Below are positions 33,331-42,205 of a stretch of 64,000 nt of DNA, one piece after another (within the stretch, counting starts at the first letter, position 1; every line of letters begins with the position of its first letter). The notes under the pieces are model-generated. The model saw only the letters and a list, made by a program, of their open reading frames with translations. It did no database searches and was not told where the DNA came from. Made by a program: the position numbers and the translations under genes. This DNA comes from Flavobacterium sp. (GTDB lineage Bacteria; Bacteroidota; Bacteroidia; Flavobacteriales; Flavobacteriaceae): the NCBI RefSeq assembly GCF_039595935.1, contig NZ_JBCNKR010000004.1, positions 867,001 to 931,000 on the forward strand. Reading direction: 5' to 3'.

Positions 33331-35091
33331 ATGTCACAGAACAAAATAACCGTTGCAAAATACCTGCAAATACGTCTGGAACAATTAGGGCTTACCCATT
33401 TATTTGGAATTGCAGGCAATTATACCGCGCCATTTTTAAATACAATTCACGAAGACAAAAAGGCAAAAATTAAAATCGTAAACGACACAAATGAAATAAA
33501 CGCCGGACATTGTACAGATGCCTACGCACGTCAAAACGGTTTTGCAGCAGTAGCCGTAACGTATGGCGTAGGAGCATTTACGCTGCTTAACTCAGTTGCA
33601 GGCTCTTATGTAGAACACTGTCCTGTACTTGTTATTAATGGCGCTCCAACGAACAAAGACCAACAGCGAAGCCTAGTTCAGGGCATGCTGGCATCACACA
33701 TGACAGGTGATATGTACAGTAACATCAACGTATTCCGAAATGTTACTGTCGCTGCAGAACAAGTAACAGGTTCATCAGATGCTCCTTATAAAATTGATGC
33801 CGTGTTAAATGCCTGTATTTTATACGGAAGACCAGTTTATCTTGAAGTTTTTGAAGATGCCTGGCGAATGGAATGCGATCCGCCTGCCGCTCCATTGGCT
33901 GAAAGAGAAACTTCTAAATGTAAAAATAGTGCTCGCAAGGCTGCTCAAAGAGTGGCAGCAATGGCACGTGGAAAAGAAATTATTTTTTGGGGCGGTATAG
34001 AAATTCAGCGCTATGGTATTCAAAAAGAATTCCTGGACCTTATCGAAACTACTGATACAGAATTTGTAACTTCAATACTTGGCAAATCAATCGTATCTGA
34101 AAACCATCCTAAATTTAAAGGTGTCTTTAATGGTAAAGCATCACCAAAAGACGTTAAGGAACAATTCGAAAAAGCCCAGCTTAAAATTGGTCTTGGTGTA
34201 TGGACAACCGGTAAAAATCTGGGTGGTTTTGATGTCTGGAAAGAAGATACTGTACTTGCTAATCATAGTGGTGTAAGAATTGGCGCTTCTTACATCGCCA
34301 ATGTATCGCTAAAAGATTTTATGGTATTTCTGAAAGAAGAACTTACCAAAGTTAAATTTAGTGCTTACGAAATGTATGATGATAAAGAACTGCCGGAATC
34401 CTTTTTTGTTGCAGATGACAGCATTCTGAAAAAAAGCAAACCGGAACTGACTTATGATACATTTTTTAAAAGAATCAATACTTTTATAGACGAACGTCAT
34501 GTAGTAGTTGCAGATGCAGGTTTTCCTTTATTAGGTGCTCAGGGTATTCGTATTGCAGAACCTAACGGATTTATAGCGCAGGCATCATGGCTTTCTATAG
34601 GGTATTCTGTTCCTGCTGCAACCGGAATAAAATGTGCCAGACCTGATAAAAGACCGGTAGTATTTGTTGGAGACGGTGCTTTTCAGGAAACTTGTCAAGC
34701 CATATCAACACAAAATAAACTGAAACATGACACTATTATTTTTGTTTTGGATAATGGTATTTATGGTATCGAACAAATGCTTGTAAATCCGAATCCGTTT
34801 CGTGGTGAAGACAAAGTAGAATACAGTGTTCCCGATTTAAACAACATTTACGATTACAACGAAATGCACCGTTGGAAATATGCGAAACTTGTTGATGTAT
34901 TTGGAGGCAAAGGTTTTGAAGTGAGCAGTCTCGACGAGCTTGAAGAGGTTTTAAAACAGCTTGACGGCATTAAGGAAAATACCATTGTACATGTAAACAT
35001 ACCAAAAACGTCTATTCCTGAAGCCATCGCTTATAAAACAGAAGAACCCGGAGAAGATGAATTTCTGGATAAAGACTGGAGTTTATGTTAG
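33331..35091 (+). CDS. Thiamine-diphosphate-dependent 2-keto-acid decarboxylase (pyruvate/indolepyruvate decarboxylase-like)
   Basis: A 586-residue enzyme of the pyruvate decarboxylase superfamily. The N-terminal PYR domain has HLFGIAGNYTAPFLN and the cofactor-activating glutamate E55 in NDTNEINAGHCTDAYAR. The C-terminal PP domain has the ThDP/Mg motif GDGAFQ...LDNGIYGIEQ with D448. The catalytic HH pair of classical decarboxylases (HHTLG) is here ASHMTG, with only one histidine, so activity or specificity may differ. It follows the amino-acid-oxidase-like gene by one base, so both are cotranscribed and the predicted product is an aldehyde. Confidence 0.9.
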   Translation: MSQNKITVAKYLQIRLEQLGLTHLFGIAGNYTAPFLNTIHEDKKAKIKIVNDTNEINAGHCTDAYARQNGFAAVAVTYGVGAFTLLNSVAGSYVEHCPVLVINGAPTNKDQQRSLVQGMLASHMTGDMYSNINVFRNVTVAAEQVTGSSDAPYKIDAVLNACILYGRPVYLEVFEDAWRMECDPPAAPLAERETSKCKNSARKAAQRVAAMARGKEIIFWGGIEIQRYGIQKEFLDLIETTDTEFVTSILGKSIVSENHPKFKGVFNGKASPKDVKEQFEKAQLKIGLGVWTTGKNLGGFDVWKEDTVLANHSGVRIGASYIANVSLKDFMVFLKEELTKVKFSAYEMYDDKELPESFFVADDSILKKSKPELTYDTFFKRINTFIDERHVVVADAGFPLLGAQGIRIAEPNGFIAQASWLSIGYSVPAATGIKCARPDKRPVVFVGDGAFQETCQAISTQNKLKHDTIIFVLDNGIYGIEQMLVNPNPFRGEDKVEYSVPDLNNIYDYNEMHRWKYAKLVDVFGGKGFEVSSLDELEEVLKQLDGIKENTIVHVNIPKTSIPEAIAYKTEEPGEDEFLDKDWSLC

Positions 35092-35113
35092 GTTAAAACA
35101 TTTAGTAATAAAA

Positions 35114-35151
35114 AAAGAGCCGTCTCAGTTCTAATTCTGAGGCGGCTCTTT
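35114..35151 (+). terminator. Terminator after the decarboxylase gene
   Basis: AAAGAGCCGTCTCAG (35114-35128) pairs with CTGAGGCGGCTCTTT (35137-35151) with one G-T pair and is followed by TT. The preceding A run suits bidirectional use with the convergent gene at 35199. Confidence 0.9.
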
Positions 35152-35198
35152 TTGAATAAAAATCATTATTTTAAGATTCTACAGAAATACCAAATACC

Positions 35199-35693
35199 TT
35201 AAAACCCAACCGCTTTATTATTCAGTTTCTGTTTTCTAAACTGATAAACCGAACCTGCAATAAAAAGCAGTAATATAACCAAAAGCGTATTCCCAATTAC
35301 CGGATCTTTAATATCTTTTGCCAATGGATGTCCTAACGGAATTCTTGTAAAAGTTTCATTTACGGTTGGAACAAGAGAAAGAAAAAAACTAAAAGACAAC
35401 CAGAAATTTTCAAAATAACGCGCTCTCCCGCTATTCGTTCTTTTCGAATTCAGAAAATAAGCTGCTAATACCAGAACGATTATAAAAATAGAAAAGGCAT
35501 GTCCCGGATTAAATCCGCCATGTTTTGAAATTCCTAATGAAGTTAATGAGGTAATGATTGTTCCGTAAAAGTAAATTTTACCGGATATTTTGTTCAGATT
35601 GATTTTACCATACTTGATAAAATCTACTAATGCTGCCACAATAGCACCAACACCTATAATTGTGTGAAAAATTCCCAGACTTGATAATCCCAT
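35199..35693 (-). CDS. Integral membrane protein with 4 or 5 helices, function unknown
   Basis: A 164-residue hydrophobic protein. Helices are seen at about residues 5-25 (GIFHTIIGVGAIVAALVDFI), 40-60 (IYFYGTIITSLTSLGI), 68-88 (HAFSIFIIVLVLAAYFL), 95-115 and 135-155 (GNTLLVILLLFIAGSVYQF). The pattern HTIIG...GKI...GISKHGGFNPGHAFS with two histidines resembles Bacteroidota DUF2306-like or cytochrome-b-like small membrane proteins, without certainty. It lies 106 bp downstream of the AraC gene on the same strand and may be in its operon. Confidence 0.75.
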   Translation of the reverse strand: MGLSSLGIFHTIIGVGAIVAALVDFIKYGKINLNKISGKIYFYGTIITSLTSLGISKHGGFNPGHAFSIFIIVLVLAAYFLNSKRTNSGRARYFENFWLSFSFFLSLVPTVNETFTRIPLGHPLAKDIKDPVIGNTLLVILLLFIAGSVYQFRKQKLNNKAVGF

Positions 35694-35799
35694 TTTTTAT
35701 TGATTTAAATGATTAAAAATACAGGGACAAACTTCTAACAGTTCTAAGAAAATGTTTTTGCCAATTCGTTCAATTATTTGGCAAATTTGTTCACAATCA

Positions 35800-36684
35800 T
35801 TATTGCATTTTTTGACGGTAATTTGTGGGACTGATATTGTATTTGCTTGTAAAACTTTTGGTAAAATTCGCCAGATCATTAAAGCCGCAGTCGAATGCAA
35901 TTTCACTAATGCGCTGATCAGAAAACTGAAGTAATTCTGCCGCTTTCTCCAGTTTTTTAGTTTTAATATAATTGGCAGGAGTATCATTGTAAATCTTTGC
36001 AAATTCACGTTTGAATGATGACAAACTCAAATTGTTCTGCTGCGCCAACTCTTCAATTGTGAATTGAGAAAACAAATTTGCTTCAATTATTTGTTTGAAA
36101 GTGTAAGTAGCTGGAGAAAAAAGCTGGGATAATATCAGCTGTATAGATTCTGAATTTTGTGTCTGAGACAACAGCAATATTATTTCCTTTACTTTAAGCA
36201 CTAATATATCTTCATTAATAAGAGACGGATTTTCAAAATAAAACAATAATCCTTCAATGTATTTTTGAATTAGAAAATCGTTATTTATTTTTTCACTTGA
36301 TTTATTCGATACTACATTATTAGGTTTCTGGAATAGTAAAGGAAGTTCTCTGTCGTATATTTTTTTTAATATTTCAGGGTAAAATGTAACGATCACAATT
36401 TCGCAATTACTGTTTGATTTTGAATTGTGTATTTGTTTTCCAGAATTTATGCAGTTCAATAATAACGAATAATTAGCAGCAAGGCTGATTTCTTCTTCAT
36501 CGATTTGATATTCAACCTCTCCTCCTTTCACATATAAAAAACAAGCCTGTTCTGTAACCGGAAAATCGAATTTAAAAGGCGGTGTTAATTCAATTTTTTG
36601 AATTAGGGTTTTGCAATATAAATCGTGTTTTTTATAGTCGTTTATCATAACTTTTTCTTCTTTACACTTTAATATTGCGTTCAA
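35800..36684 (-). CDS. AraC-family transcriptional regulator
   Basis: A 294-residue regulator with an N-terminal cupin-like sensing domain (EQACFLYVKGGEVEYQIDEEEISLAANYSLLL, in outline) and a C-terminal AraC double helix-turn-helix at about residues 195-292 (FTIEELAQQNNLSLSSFKREFAK and ISEIAFDCGFNDLANFTKSF). The first ATG gives MNAILKCKEEKVMINDY; the second, MINDYKKHDLY, 12 codons later is also plausible. It is divergent from a VOC-protein gene. An inverted repeat, TGACA-N6-TGTCA, in the shared promoter is a candidate operator. Confidence 0.94.
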   Translation of the reverse strand: MNAILKCKEEKVMINDYKKHDLYCKTLIQKIELTPPFKFDFPVTEQACFLYVKGGEVEYQIDEEEISLAANYSLLLNCINSGKQIHNSKSNSNCEIVIVTFYPEILKKIYDRELPLLFQKPNNVVSNKSSEKINNDFLIQKYIEGLLFYFENPSLINEDILVLKVKEIILLLSQTQNSESIQLILSQLFSPATYTFKQIIEANLFSQFTIEELAQQNNLSLSSFKREFAKIYNDTPANYIKTKKLEKAAELLQFSDQRISEIAFDCGFNDLANFTKSFTSKYNISPTNYRQKMQ

Positions 36685-36758
36685 AGTTAATCTATAAAAA
36701 TGATAAATCTCAAATTGCTGAATTTCGCCTTTCTTAATACAAAAAAGATAAAGTCTAC

Positions 36759-36793
36759 TGACAAACAGCTGTCATAATGCCCCATTACTTTTG
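36759..36793 (+). promoter_or_regulatory. Promoter and inverted repeat upstream of the VOC gene
   Basis: TGACA-AACAGC-TGTCA lies at 36759-36774 and the -7 element TACTTTTG at 36786-36793, 27 bp before the VOC ATG. The repeat covers the likely -33 region, so binding there would affect polymerase access. The AraC regulator next door is the obvious candidate. Confidence 0.5.
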
Positions 36794-36819
36794 CTCAATA
36801 ACTTTAAAAGAAAAGAGAA

Positions 36820-37230
36820 ATGAATTTAGTATCAATTCGCATTATTACGGCCCGTTTAGAAGAATTAGTTAAATTTTATGAGCTTATTACCGGTGTAACT
36901 GCTGTGCAATATACTCCGGATTTTGCCGAAGTTAAAACACCAGCTACAACATTAGCTATTGGAAGTACCAAAACCCTTCAGTTTTTTGGAGGTGACGAGG
37001 TTGCAAAACCAGCTCAAAACAATAGTGTTATTATTGAATTTCGTTCAGATGATGTTGAACAAGACTATAACAGACTGGCCGACAGCCTTCAAAACAAAAT
37101 CGTTCAAAAACCCACAATAATGCCGTGGGGAAACAAATCATTTTTATTTCGTGATCCTGATGGTAATCTGGTAAATTTATTTACTCCCGTAACCAAAGAA
37201 GCAATTGCAAAATTTAGCAGTCAAAATTAA
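36820..37230 (+). CDS. VOC (glyoxalase/bleomycin-resistance-fold) protein
   Basis: A 136-residue protein with two beta-alpha-beta-beta-beta repeats: LVSIRIITARLEELVKFYELITG and, later, VIIEFRSDDVEQDYNRLADSL with the closing motif WGNKSFLFRDPDGNLVNLFTP. The family includes glyoxalase I, fosfomycin-resistance enzymes, dioxygenases and antibiotic-binding proteins. Metal ligands cannot be assigned surely. It is divergent from the AraC regulator, which probably controls it; this pairing suggests an inducible response to a small toxic molecule. Confidence 0.9.
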   Translation: MNLVSIRIITARLEELVKFYELITGVTAVQYTPDFAEVKTPATTLAIGSTKTLQFFGGDEVAKPAQNNSVIIEFRSDDVEQDYNRLADSLQNKIVQKPTIMPWGNKSFLFRDPDGNLVNLFTPVTKEAIAKFSSQN

Positions 37231-37320
37231 CACTCGTAACCCTATTTCCCTATTAATTAATTCGCAGTTTTATCAAAATTTTTGGTGATTATGACGATTA
37301 AAAAGCAACTATAGAAAAAC

Positions 37321-37352
37321 AAAAAGTCCTAATTTTTCGATTAGGACTTTTT
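37321..37352. terminator. Bidirectional terminator
   Basis: AAAAAGTCCTAAT (37321-37333) pairs perfectly with ATTAGGACTTTTT (37340-37352), between the convergent VOC (+) and YheT-like (-) genes. Confidence 0.92.
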
Positions 37353-37361
37353 TATGTTTAG

Positions 37362-38324
37362 TTAAGATTTATTAGAAGTAAAAAAATCATACGCTCTTTT
37401 CTCTGCATACGAATACATTGAATCTTTCAGCGGAAAAGCACAATGTCCGCCATATTTTGGAGTTTCCAGATAAACATATACACTATCTTGTGCAATAGCT
37501 TTAGGATAACATCTTTCACCAAGAAAAGGATCATCAAGCGAATTGATAATTAAAACCGGCGTCGTGATATCTTTAAGCGAAAACTCCGGAGAAACACGTG
37601 TGTAATAATCATCACGGCTGGCATAACCATGAAGAGGCGCCGTAAAATACTGATCGACTTCATCAAAAGAAGAAATTTTATCAATTTGATCCTTATTTAT
37701 AAAGTCTGGGAACTGAGCCGCTTTATATTTTAGTTTTCTTTTAATATCAATTGTAAAATTCTTTAAGTACACACGGTTAAAACCTTGTTTTAGCACCTCA
37801 GCACTTGTTGCGATATGTGTAGGCACAGATACTGATACTCCGGCTTTTATACGATCATCAATTTTTGTCCAGCCAAAATAATTCAGCAGCTGAACCCCTC
37901 CCATCGAATAGCCAATCATGTATACTTCTTCAAATCCTTTTTTTAAAACAAACTGAACAACCTCATCAAGATCATCAACAGCACCGTGATGATACAGTCT
38001 CGGGAGTCGGTTCATTTCACCTCCGCAAGTGCGGTTATTCCATGCAAAAACAGAAAACCCCTTCTGCTGAAAATAAGCCGCACAGCTATTATTATAGGTT
38101 CTTCGTGAATCTCCTTCGAGACCGTGACATAAAATAACAGCCTTTTTAGAGTCGTTTAGTATAAAATCGACATTGATAAAATCTCCATCGTTTAGTTCGA
38201 TTTTTTCCCTTGTATATTGAGGCGCATCAAACTTTTTAATCAACGCAGCATAAATAGTCGAAACATGTCTGTTGCGATGAATAATAGGAGGAAAATTGTA
38301 TTTGGATTGTTCAATTATTGGCAT
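37362..38324 (-). CDS. YheT-family alpha/beta hydrolase
   Basis: From the ATG at 38324 the protein has 320 residues (MPIIEQSKYNFPPIIHRNRH). A start nine codons upstream is possible but looks like leader. The YheT signature is present: NFPPIIHRNRHVSTIYAAL at the N-terminus, the oxyanion region CHGLEGDSRRTYN, FAWNNRTCGGEMN, the nucleophile elbow GYSMGGVQLLNYFG, the acid region INSLDDPFLGERCYP and the catalytic histidine in YGGHCAFP. YheT relatives are carboxylesterases of unclear physiological substrate. It is a single-gene minus-strand transcript. Confidence 0.93.
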   Translation of the reverse strand: MPIIEQSKYNFPPIIHRNRHVSTIYAALIKKFDAPQYTREKIELNDGDFINVDFILNDSKKAVILCHGLEGDSRRTYNNSCAAYFQQKGFSVFAWNNRTCGGEMNRLPRLYHHGAVDDLDEVVQFVLKKGFEEVYMIGYSMGGVQLLNYFGWTKIDDRIKAGVSVSVPTHIATSAEVLKQGFNRVYLKNFTIDIKRKLKYKAAQFPDFINKDQIDKISSFDEVDQYFTAPLHGYASRDDYYTRVSPEFSLKDITTPVLIINSLDDPFLGERCYPKAIAQDSVYVYLETPKYGGHCAFPLKDSMYSYAEKRAYDFFTSNKS

Positions 38325-38530
38325 GATAAAAGAGTTTTTTACGGTGCACAATACAAATCTAAGAAATCAATCAATATGTAATCAAAAACTGTCTTTTTTT
38401 ATTTCACATTTATCAATCTATTATTTTTTCAGGTCTAATCTTAAAGTTATGTCATTATTATGGGGCATTAATTTTTAATGTTTTTTTAAGAAAATTTTAA
38501 TGAAGCACTATGAAGTTATATCTTGTTTAA

Positions 38531-38554
38531 TATATTTGTAATCAGTCTAAATAA
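38531..38554 (+). promoter_or_regulatory. Promoter and putative iron-responsive site upstream of the TonB receptor
   Basis: The -7 element TATATTTG (38531-38538) is followed at once by AATCAGTCTAAATAA (38540-38554), which covers the expected transcription start. A similar 15-mer, AATCATTCTAAATGA, precedes the downstream PepSY gene. A repressor bound here would block initiation. Confidence 0.5.
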
Positions 38555-38575
38555 GAATAAATCATTTAATTTCAT

Positions 38576-40957
38576 ATGAAAACAATTTTCAAAACACTTA
38601 AAAACAATCGTTTACAACAAGTGTTTCTAGTTTTTCTAACTATCTTTTTATGTTCAGAAACCGCTTTTTCTCAGTCAACTACAGGTACAATTTCTGGTAA
38701 AGCAATTTTGAAAGACGGAAATTCTTTACAAGGTGCAACAGTAAAAATTTCAGAATTAAATAAATCTACAACTACAGATTCTGACGGTTCTTATCAATTA
38801 AAAAATATTCCTTTCGGAACGTATTTAGTTGAAATAAAATTAAACGGTTACGAGTCTACTCCAGCTTCGGTTTTAGTCGATCAAAATAATCCAAATGCAA
38901 CTCTGGATTTTGAATTGACTTATACTTCACAAAAATTAGAAGAAGTAATTGTAAGTTCTGGAGGAAACCGATTTGCCAGAAAAGAAAGTGAAGAAGTTTC
39001 GAAAATGAAACTTAAAAATATGGAAAACCCTCAAACTTATACTATTGTAAGCAAGGAACTTATGAAAGAGCAAGTTATTACAGATTATAACAGTGCTTTT
39101 AAAAACGTTCCTGGTGCCGGTATTGCCGAGGTTAGAAATCAGGGAAGAACAACGAATATTTCAAGAGGTTTTGCAACACCACAATTGGTAAGAAACGGAG
39201 TTGGAAGTTTTACTTATACCACGATCGATCCATCTAACTTAGAACGTATTGAGGTTATCAAAGGACCATCTGCAACTTTATTCGGAAGTACAATTTCTTC
39301 TTTTGGAGGTTTATTCAACAGAGTAACTAAAAAACCTTTTGATTTCTTTAAAGGTGAAGTATCCTACTCTGCTGGTGATTGGGATTTGAATCGTTTTACA
39401 GCCGATATCAATACACCTCTTAACGACGAAAAAACAGCACTTTTTAGAATTAATACGGCTTTACACAGCGAAAGAAGCTTTCAGTACGCAGGATTCAATA
39501 AAAGTTTTTTTATTGCGCCAAGTTTTTCTTATCAGGTAAACGAAAGATTAACTTTACTTATTGATGCTGAGTTTAGTGCAGCAAAAGGAACTTCTCCAAC
39601 AAGATTAGCGCCTTATACAAAAGCAGATGCTACAGCTCATAGTATTAAAGAAATGGGAATTCCATACAAATTGTCTTTCGCTAACAATACGGTTAATTAC
39701 ACAAGTCAGCAATACAATATTTTTGCTCAGTTGAAATATCAAATTTCAGATGAATGGACATCGCAAACTATCATTTCCCGTACAAGATCATCTTCAGAAG
39801 GATATACGGTACAATTAACTGCTTTGAGTAATGAAACTTTAAGACAACAGGTTACCAATCAGGATTATCCATATTATGGAACTGACATTCAGCAGAATTT
39901 TAACGGAGATTTTAAAATTGGAAGTCTGCGTAACAGAGTGGTTGCTGGTTTAGATTTTTACAGCCTTCGCGCAACACGCAACGATGCATCGATAAACATG
40001 CCGGCTATCAATTTTAGAACACCTGGCGATGCTTACAACAACTTTACTCTTGAAAAGATTAAACCAATGTTTGCAACAGCTACTTACGCAAATTATGTTT
40101 CTAATAATGAGAGAACATACAGCGCTTATGTGTCTGATGTATTGAACATTACAGATAAATTAATCGTAATGGCCGGACTTAGAGCTGACCGTTATATTAA
40201 CAAAGGAGCGTATTATCCAAGTACAAATACTACAACAGGAAATTACAACCAAACGGCATTTTCTCCAAGATTTGGAGCCGTTTATCAAATCGTAAAAGAC
40301 AAAGTTTCTGTATTCTCAAATTACATGAACGGATTTAATAATGTTGGAGGTTCAGATTTTAACGGAGATACTTTCAAACCAAATCAGGCAAATCAGTTAG
40401 AAGGAGGATTTAAATTCGACTTTAATAAAATCAGTGCCACTTTAAGTTATTATGACATTAAAGTAACGAATATAACTCGTGAAGATCCGGATCATGCTAA
40501 CTTTCAAATTCAGGACGGAACACAGTTAAGTAAAGGTTTTGAAGCTGAACTTATTGCAAACCCAATTAAAGGTTTAAACATTGTAGCGGGTTATACATAT
40601 AATGACAGCAGATTGACTAAAGCAAGTCCGGCAACAAACGGATTACGACCAACAACTGCAGGTTCGCCAACAACGGCTAATCTTTGGGCAAGTTACAGAT
40701 TAACCGAAGGTGCAGCATCTGGTCTTGGATTTGGTGTGGGTGGAATTTACGGAAGCCAGTATTACCAAACTAATACAGCAGCTTTTAAATTCCAAATTCC
40801 GGAATATACTGTTTTAGATGCCTCTGTTTTCTATGACAGACCAAAATACAGATTAGGTTTAAAAGTGGATAACTTAACAAACGAAAAATATTGGTCATAC
40901 CGTTTAGCAGCTCAAAATCCTACGAGAGTTACAGGAAATATCACCTTTAAATTCTAA
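38576..40957 (+). CDS. TonB-dependent siderophore-type receptor
   Basis: A 793-residue outer-membrane receptor with signal peptide (cut after TAFSQ, about residue 32). Residues about 35-115 form a carboxypeptidase-D-regulatory-like domain (TISGKAILKDGNSLQGATVKI). The plug follows at about 125-245 (TYTIVSKELMKEQ, LERIEVIKGPSATLFG), where the siderophore-receptor form RIEVIKGPSATLFGS is clear. The 22-strand barrel ends VTGNITFKF. Features such as QGRTTNISRGF and YDIKVTNITREDP match ferrichrome/FhuA-type rather than SusC-type receptors. The PepSY gene 57 bp downstream often accompanies iron uptake receptors. The siderophore is unknown. Confidence 0.94.
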   Translation: MKTIFKTLKNNRLQQVFLVFLTIFLCSETAFSQSTTGTISGKAILKDGNSLQGATVKISELNKSTTTDSDGSYQLKNIPFGTYLVEIKLNGYESTPASVLVDQNNPNATLDFELTYTSQKLEEVIVSSGGNRFARKESEEVSKMKLKNMENPQTYTIVSKELMKEQVITDYNSAFKNVPGAGIAEVRNQGRTTNISRGFATPQLVRNGVGSFTYTTIDPSNLERIEVIKGPSATLFGSTISSFGGLFNRVTKKPFDFFKGEVSYSAGDWDLNRFTADINTPLNDEKTALFRINTALHSERSFQYAGFNKSFFIAPSFSYQVNERLTLLIDAEFSAAKGTSPTRLAPYTKADATAHSIKEMGIPYKLSFANNTVNYTSQQYNIFAQLKYQISDEWTSQTIISRTRSSSEGYTVQLTALSNETLRQQVTNQDYPYYGTDIQQNFNGDFKIGSLRNRVVAGLDFYSLRATRNDASINMPAINFRTPGDAYNNFTLEKIKPMFATATYANYVSNNERTYSAYVSDVLNITDKLIVMAGLRADRYINKGAYYPSTNTTTGNYNQTAFSPRFGAVYQIVKDKVSVFSNYMNGFNNVGGSDFNGDTFKPNQANQLEGGFKFDFNKISATLSYYDIKVTNITREDPDHANFQIQDGTQLSKGFEAELIANPIKGLNIVAGYTYNDSRLTKASPATNGLRPTTAGSPTTANLWASYRLTEGAASGLGFGVGGIYGSQYYQTNTAAFKFQIPEYTVLDASVFYDRPKYRLGLKVDNLTNEKYWSYRLAAQNPTRVTGNITFKF

Positions 40958-40968
40958 GATTTTAAGTT

Positions 40969-40998
40969 AATCATTCTAAATGATATTATCTACATTTG
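40969..40998 (+). promoter_or_regulatory. Promoter and putative iron-responsive site upstream of the PepSY gene
   Basis: AATCATTCTAAATGA (40969-40983) contains the palindrome ATCATT-CTA-AATGAT and matches 13 of 15 positions of the site before the TonB receptor. The -7 element TACATTTG is at 40991-40998, 16 bp before the ATG at 41015. Confidence 0.5.
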
Positions 40999-41014
40999 GA
41001 TTTTATTACAAATT

Positions 41015-42118
41015 ATGACTAAAGGTTTTAAAAACACCATAAGACAAATACATTTGTGGCTCGGTTTAGCATCGGGCCTCATTGTTTTTATAGTAAGCAT
41101 AACCGGATTTTTGTATGTTTTTGAAGAAGAAATCCGTGATTATACCAACAAAGAATATCTGCATGTTCCCGTTCAGCAAAAACCTTTTATAGGTCTGAAA
41201 ACCATAATTGAGAATTATGAACGTCTGGAGCCTAAACAGAAAATTACGGCATTAAAAGTAAACAAAGAAGAACCGAATGCTTCAGTTGAAATTTCGACTA
41301 AAAAGAAAAAAGCGTATTATTTTAATCCTTACGATGGCTCTTTAATTAACAAACAAAGTGCCGATTGGTTAAATATTGTTCTTGAAATTCATCGCACTTT
41401 ACTGTTAGGCGAATTTGGAGAATTTATTCAGGGCTGGTCTGTGGTGATTTTTATTATCATGCTGATTACCGGACTTATTTTATGGTTTCCAAATCAGAAG
41501 CGTTTAATAAAACAATCGCTGAAAATAAAATGGAGCGGTTCTTTTAAAAGAGTAAACTATGATTTGCATCAGGTTTTAGGATTTTATGCTTCTTTAATTT
41601 TGCTTTTAATTGCTTTTTCAGGAACCTATTTTAAATACGATACCGTAAAAAAAAGCGTGAGTTTGGTAACGGGAACTAAACTAAGAAAAGGCGACGAAAT
41701 TGCATCAAAGGAAAAAATTGATTCAACGACAATTCCGGTTCGATATAACAACATTTATGAAACTGCCAATTCAAAATATCCAGGTGCAGCTTCAGTTTCA
41801 TTCTCCATTAGAAAAACGGGAGAGTTGAGATTAAGAATGACCTATCCAAACGACTGGGCCAGAAATCAAAATACTATTTTCTTTGATGGAAAAACAGGAC
41901 AAATACTGCGAACCAAACTCTATAAAGACAATAATGCAGCAGATATTTATGAAGCCAGCAACCATGATCTGCATACCGGAGTTTTCTTTGGAATTACAGG
42001 AAAAATAATCTGGAGTTTAGTAAGTATTATTGGAGCATCACTGCCTATAACCGGATTTATCATTTGGTGGAAAAAAGGCAAAAAATCAAAATCTAAAAAG
42101 GCAAAAGCAAAAAAATAA
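41015..42118 (+). CDS. PepSY-associated transmembrane protein (iron-uptake-linked)
   Basis: A 367-residue inner-membrane protein. The opening IRQIHLWLGLASGLIVFIVSITGFLYVFEEEI (in outline) is the PepSY-TM signature, with the HxWLGL histidine. Further helices are at about residues 140-158, 190-208 and 325-348, around two periplasmic PepSY-like stretches. Conserved histidines near the helices (VLEIHRTLLLG, DLHQVLGFY, DLHTG) suggest haem binding. Such proteins are thought to act as ferric-siderophore reductases in the inner membrane. Directly after the siderophore-type receptor, it probably releases iron from the imported complex. Confidence 0.9.
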   Translation: MTKGFKNTIRQIHLWLGLASGLIVFIVSITGFLYVFEEEIRDYTNKEYLHVPVQQKPFIGLKTIIENYERLEPKQKITALKVNKEEPNASVEISTKKKKAYYFNPYDGSLINKQSADWLNIVLEIHRTLLLGEFGEFIQGWSVVIFIIMLITGLILWFPNQKRLIKQSLKIKWSGSFKRVNYDLHQVLGFYASLILLLIAFSGTYFKYDTVKKSVSLVTGTKLRKGDEIASKEKIDSTTIPVRYNNIYETANSKYPGAASVSFSIRKTGELRLRMTYPNDWARNQNTIFFDGKTGQILRTKLYKDNNAADIYEASNHDLHTGVFFGITGKIIWSLVSIIGASLPITGFIIWWKKGKKSKSKKAKAKK

Positions 42119-42143
42119 TAGTGCCGAAATATTCCAATAAAAA

Positions 42144-42180
42144 AAATCCAAATCCCAATTTTAAGTTGGAATTTGGATTT
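42144..42180. terminator. Bidirectional terminator
   Basis: AAATCCAAATCCCAA (42144-42158) pairs with TTGGAATTTGGATTT (42166-42180), with one wobble pair, between the convergent PepSY and SIMPL genes. Confidence 0.85.
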
Positions 42181-42205
42181 TCTATTTTGAAATTTTTGTA
42201 AACTT

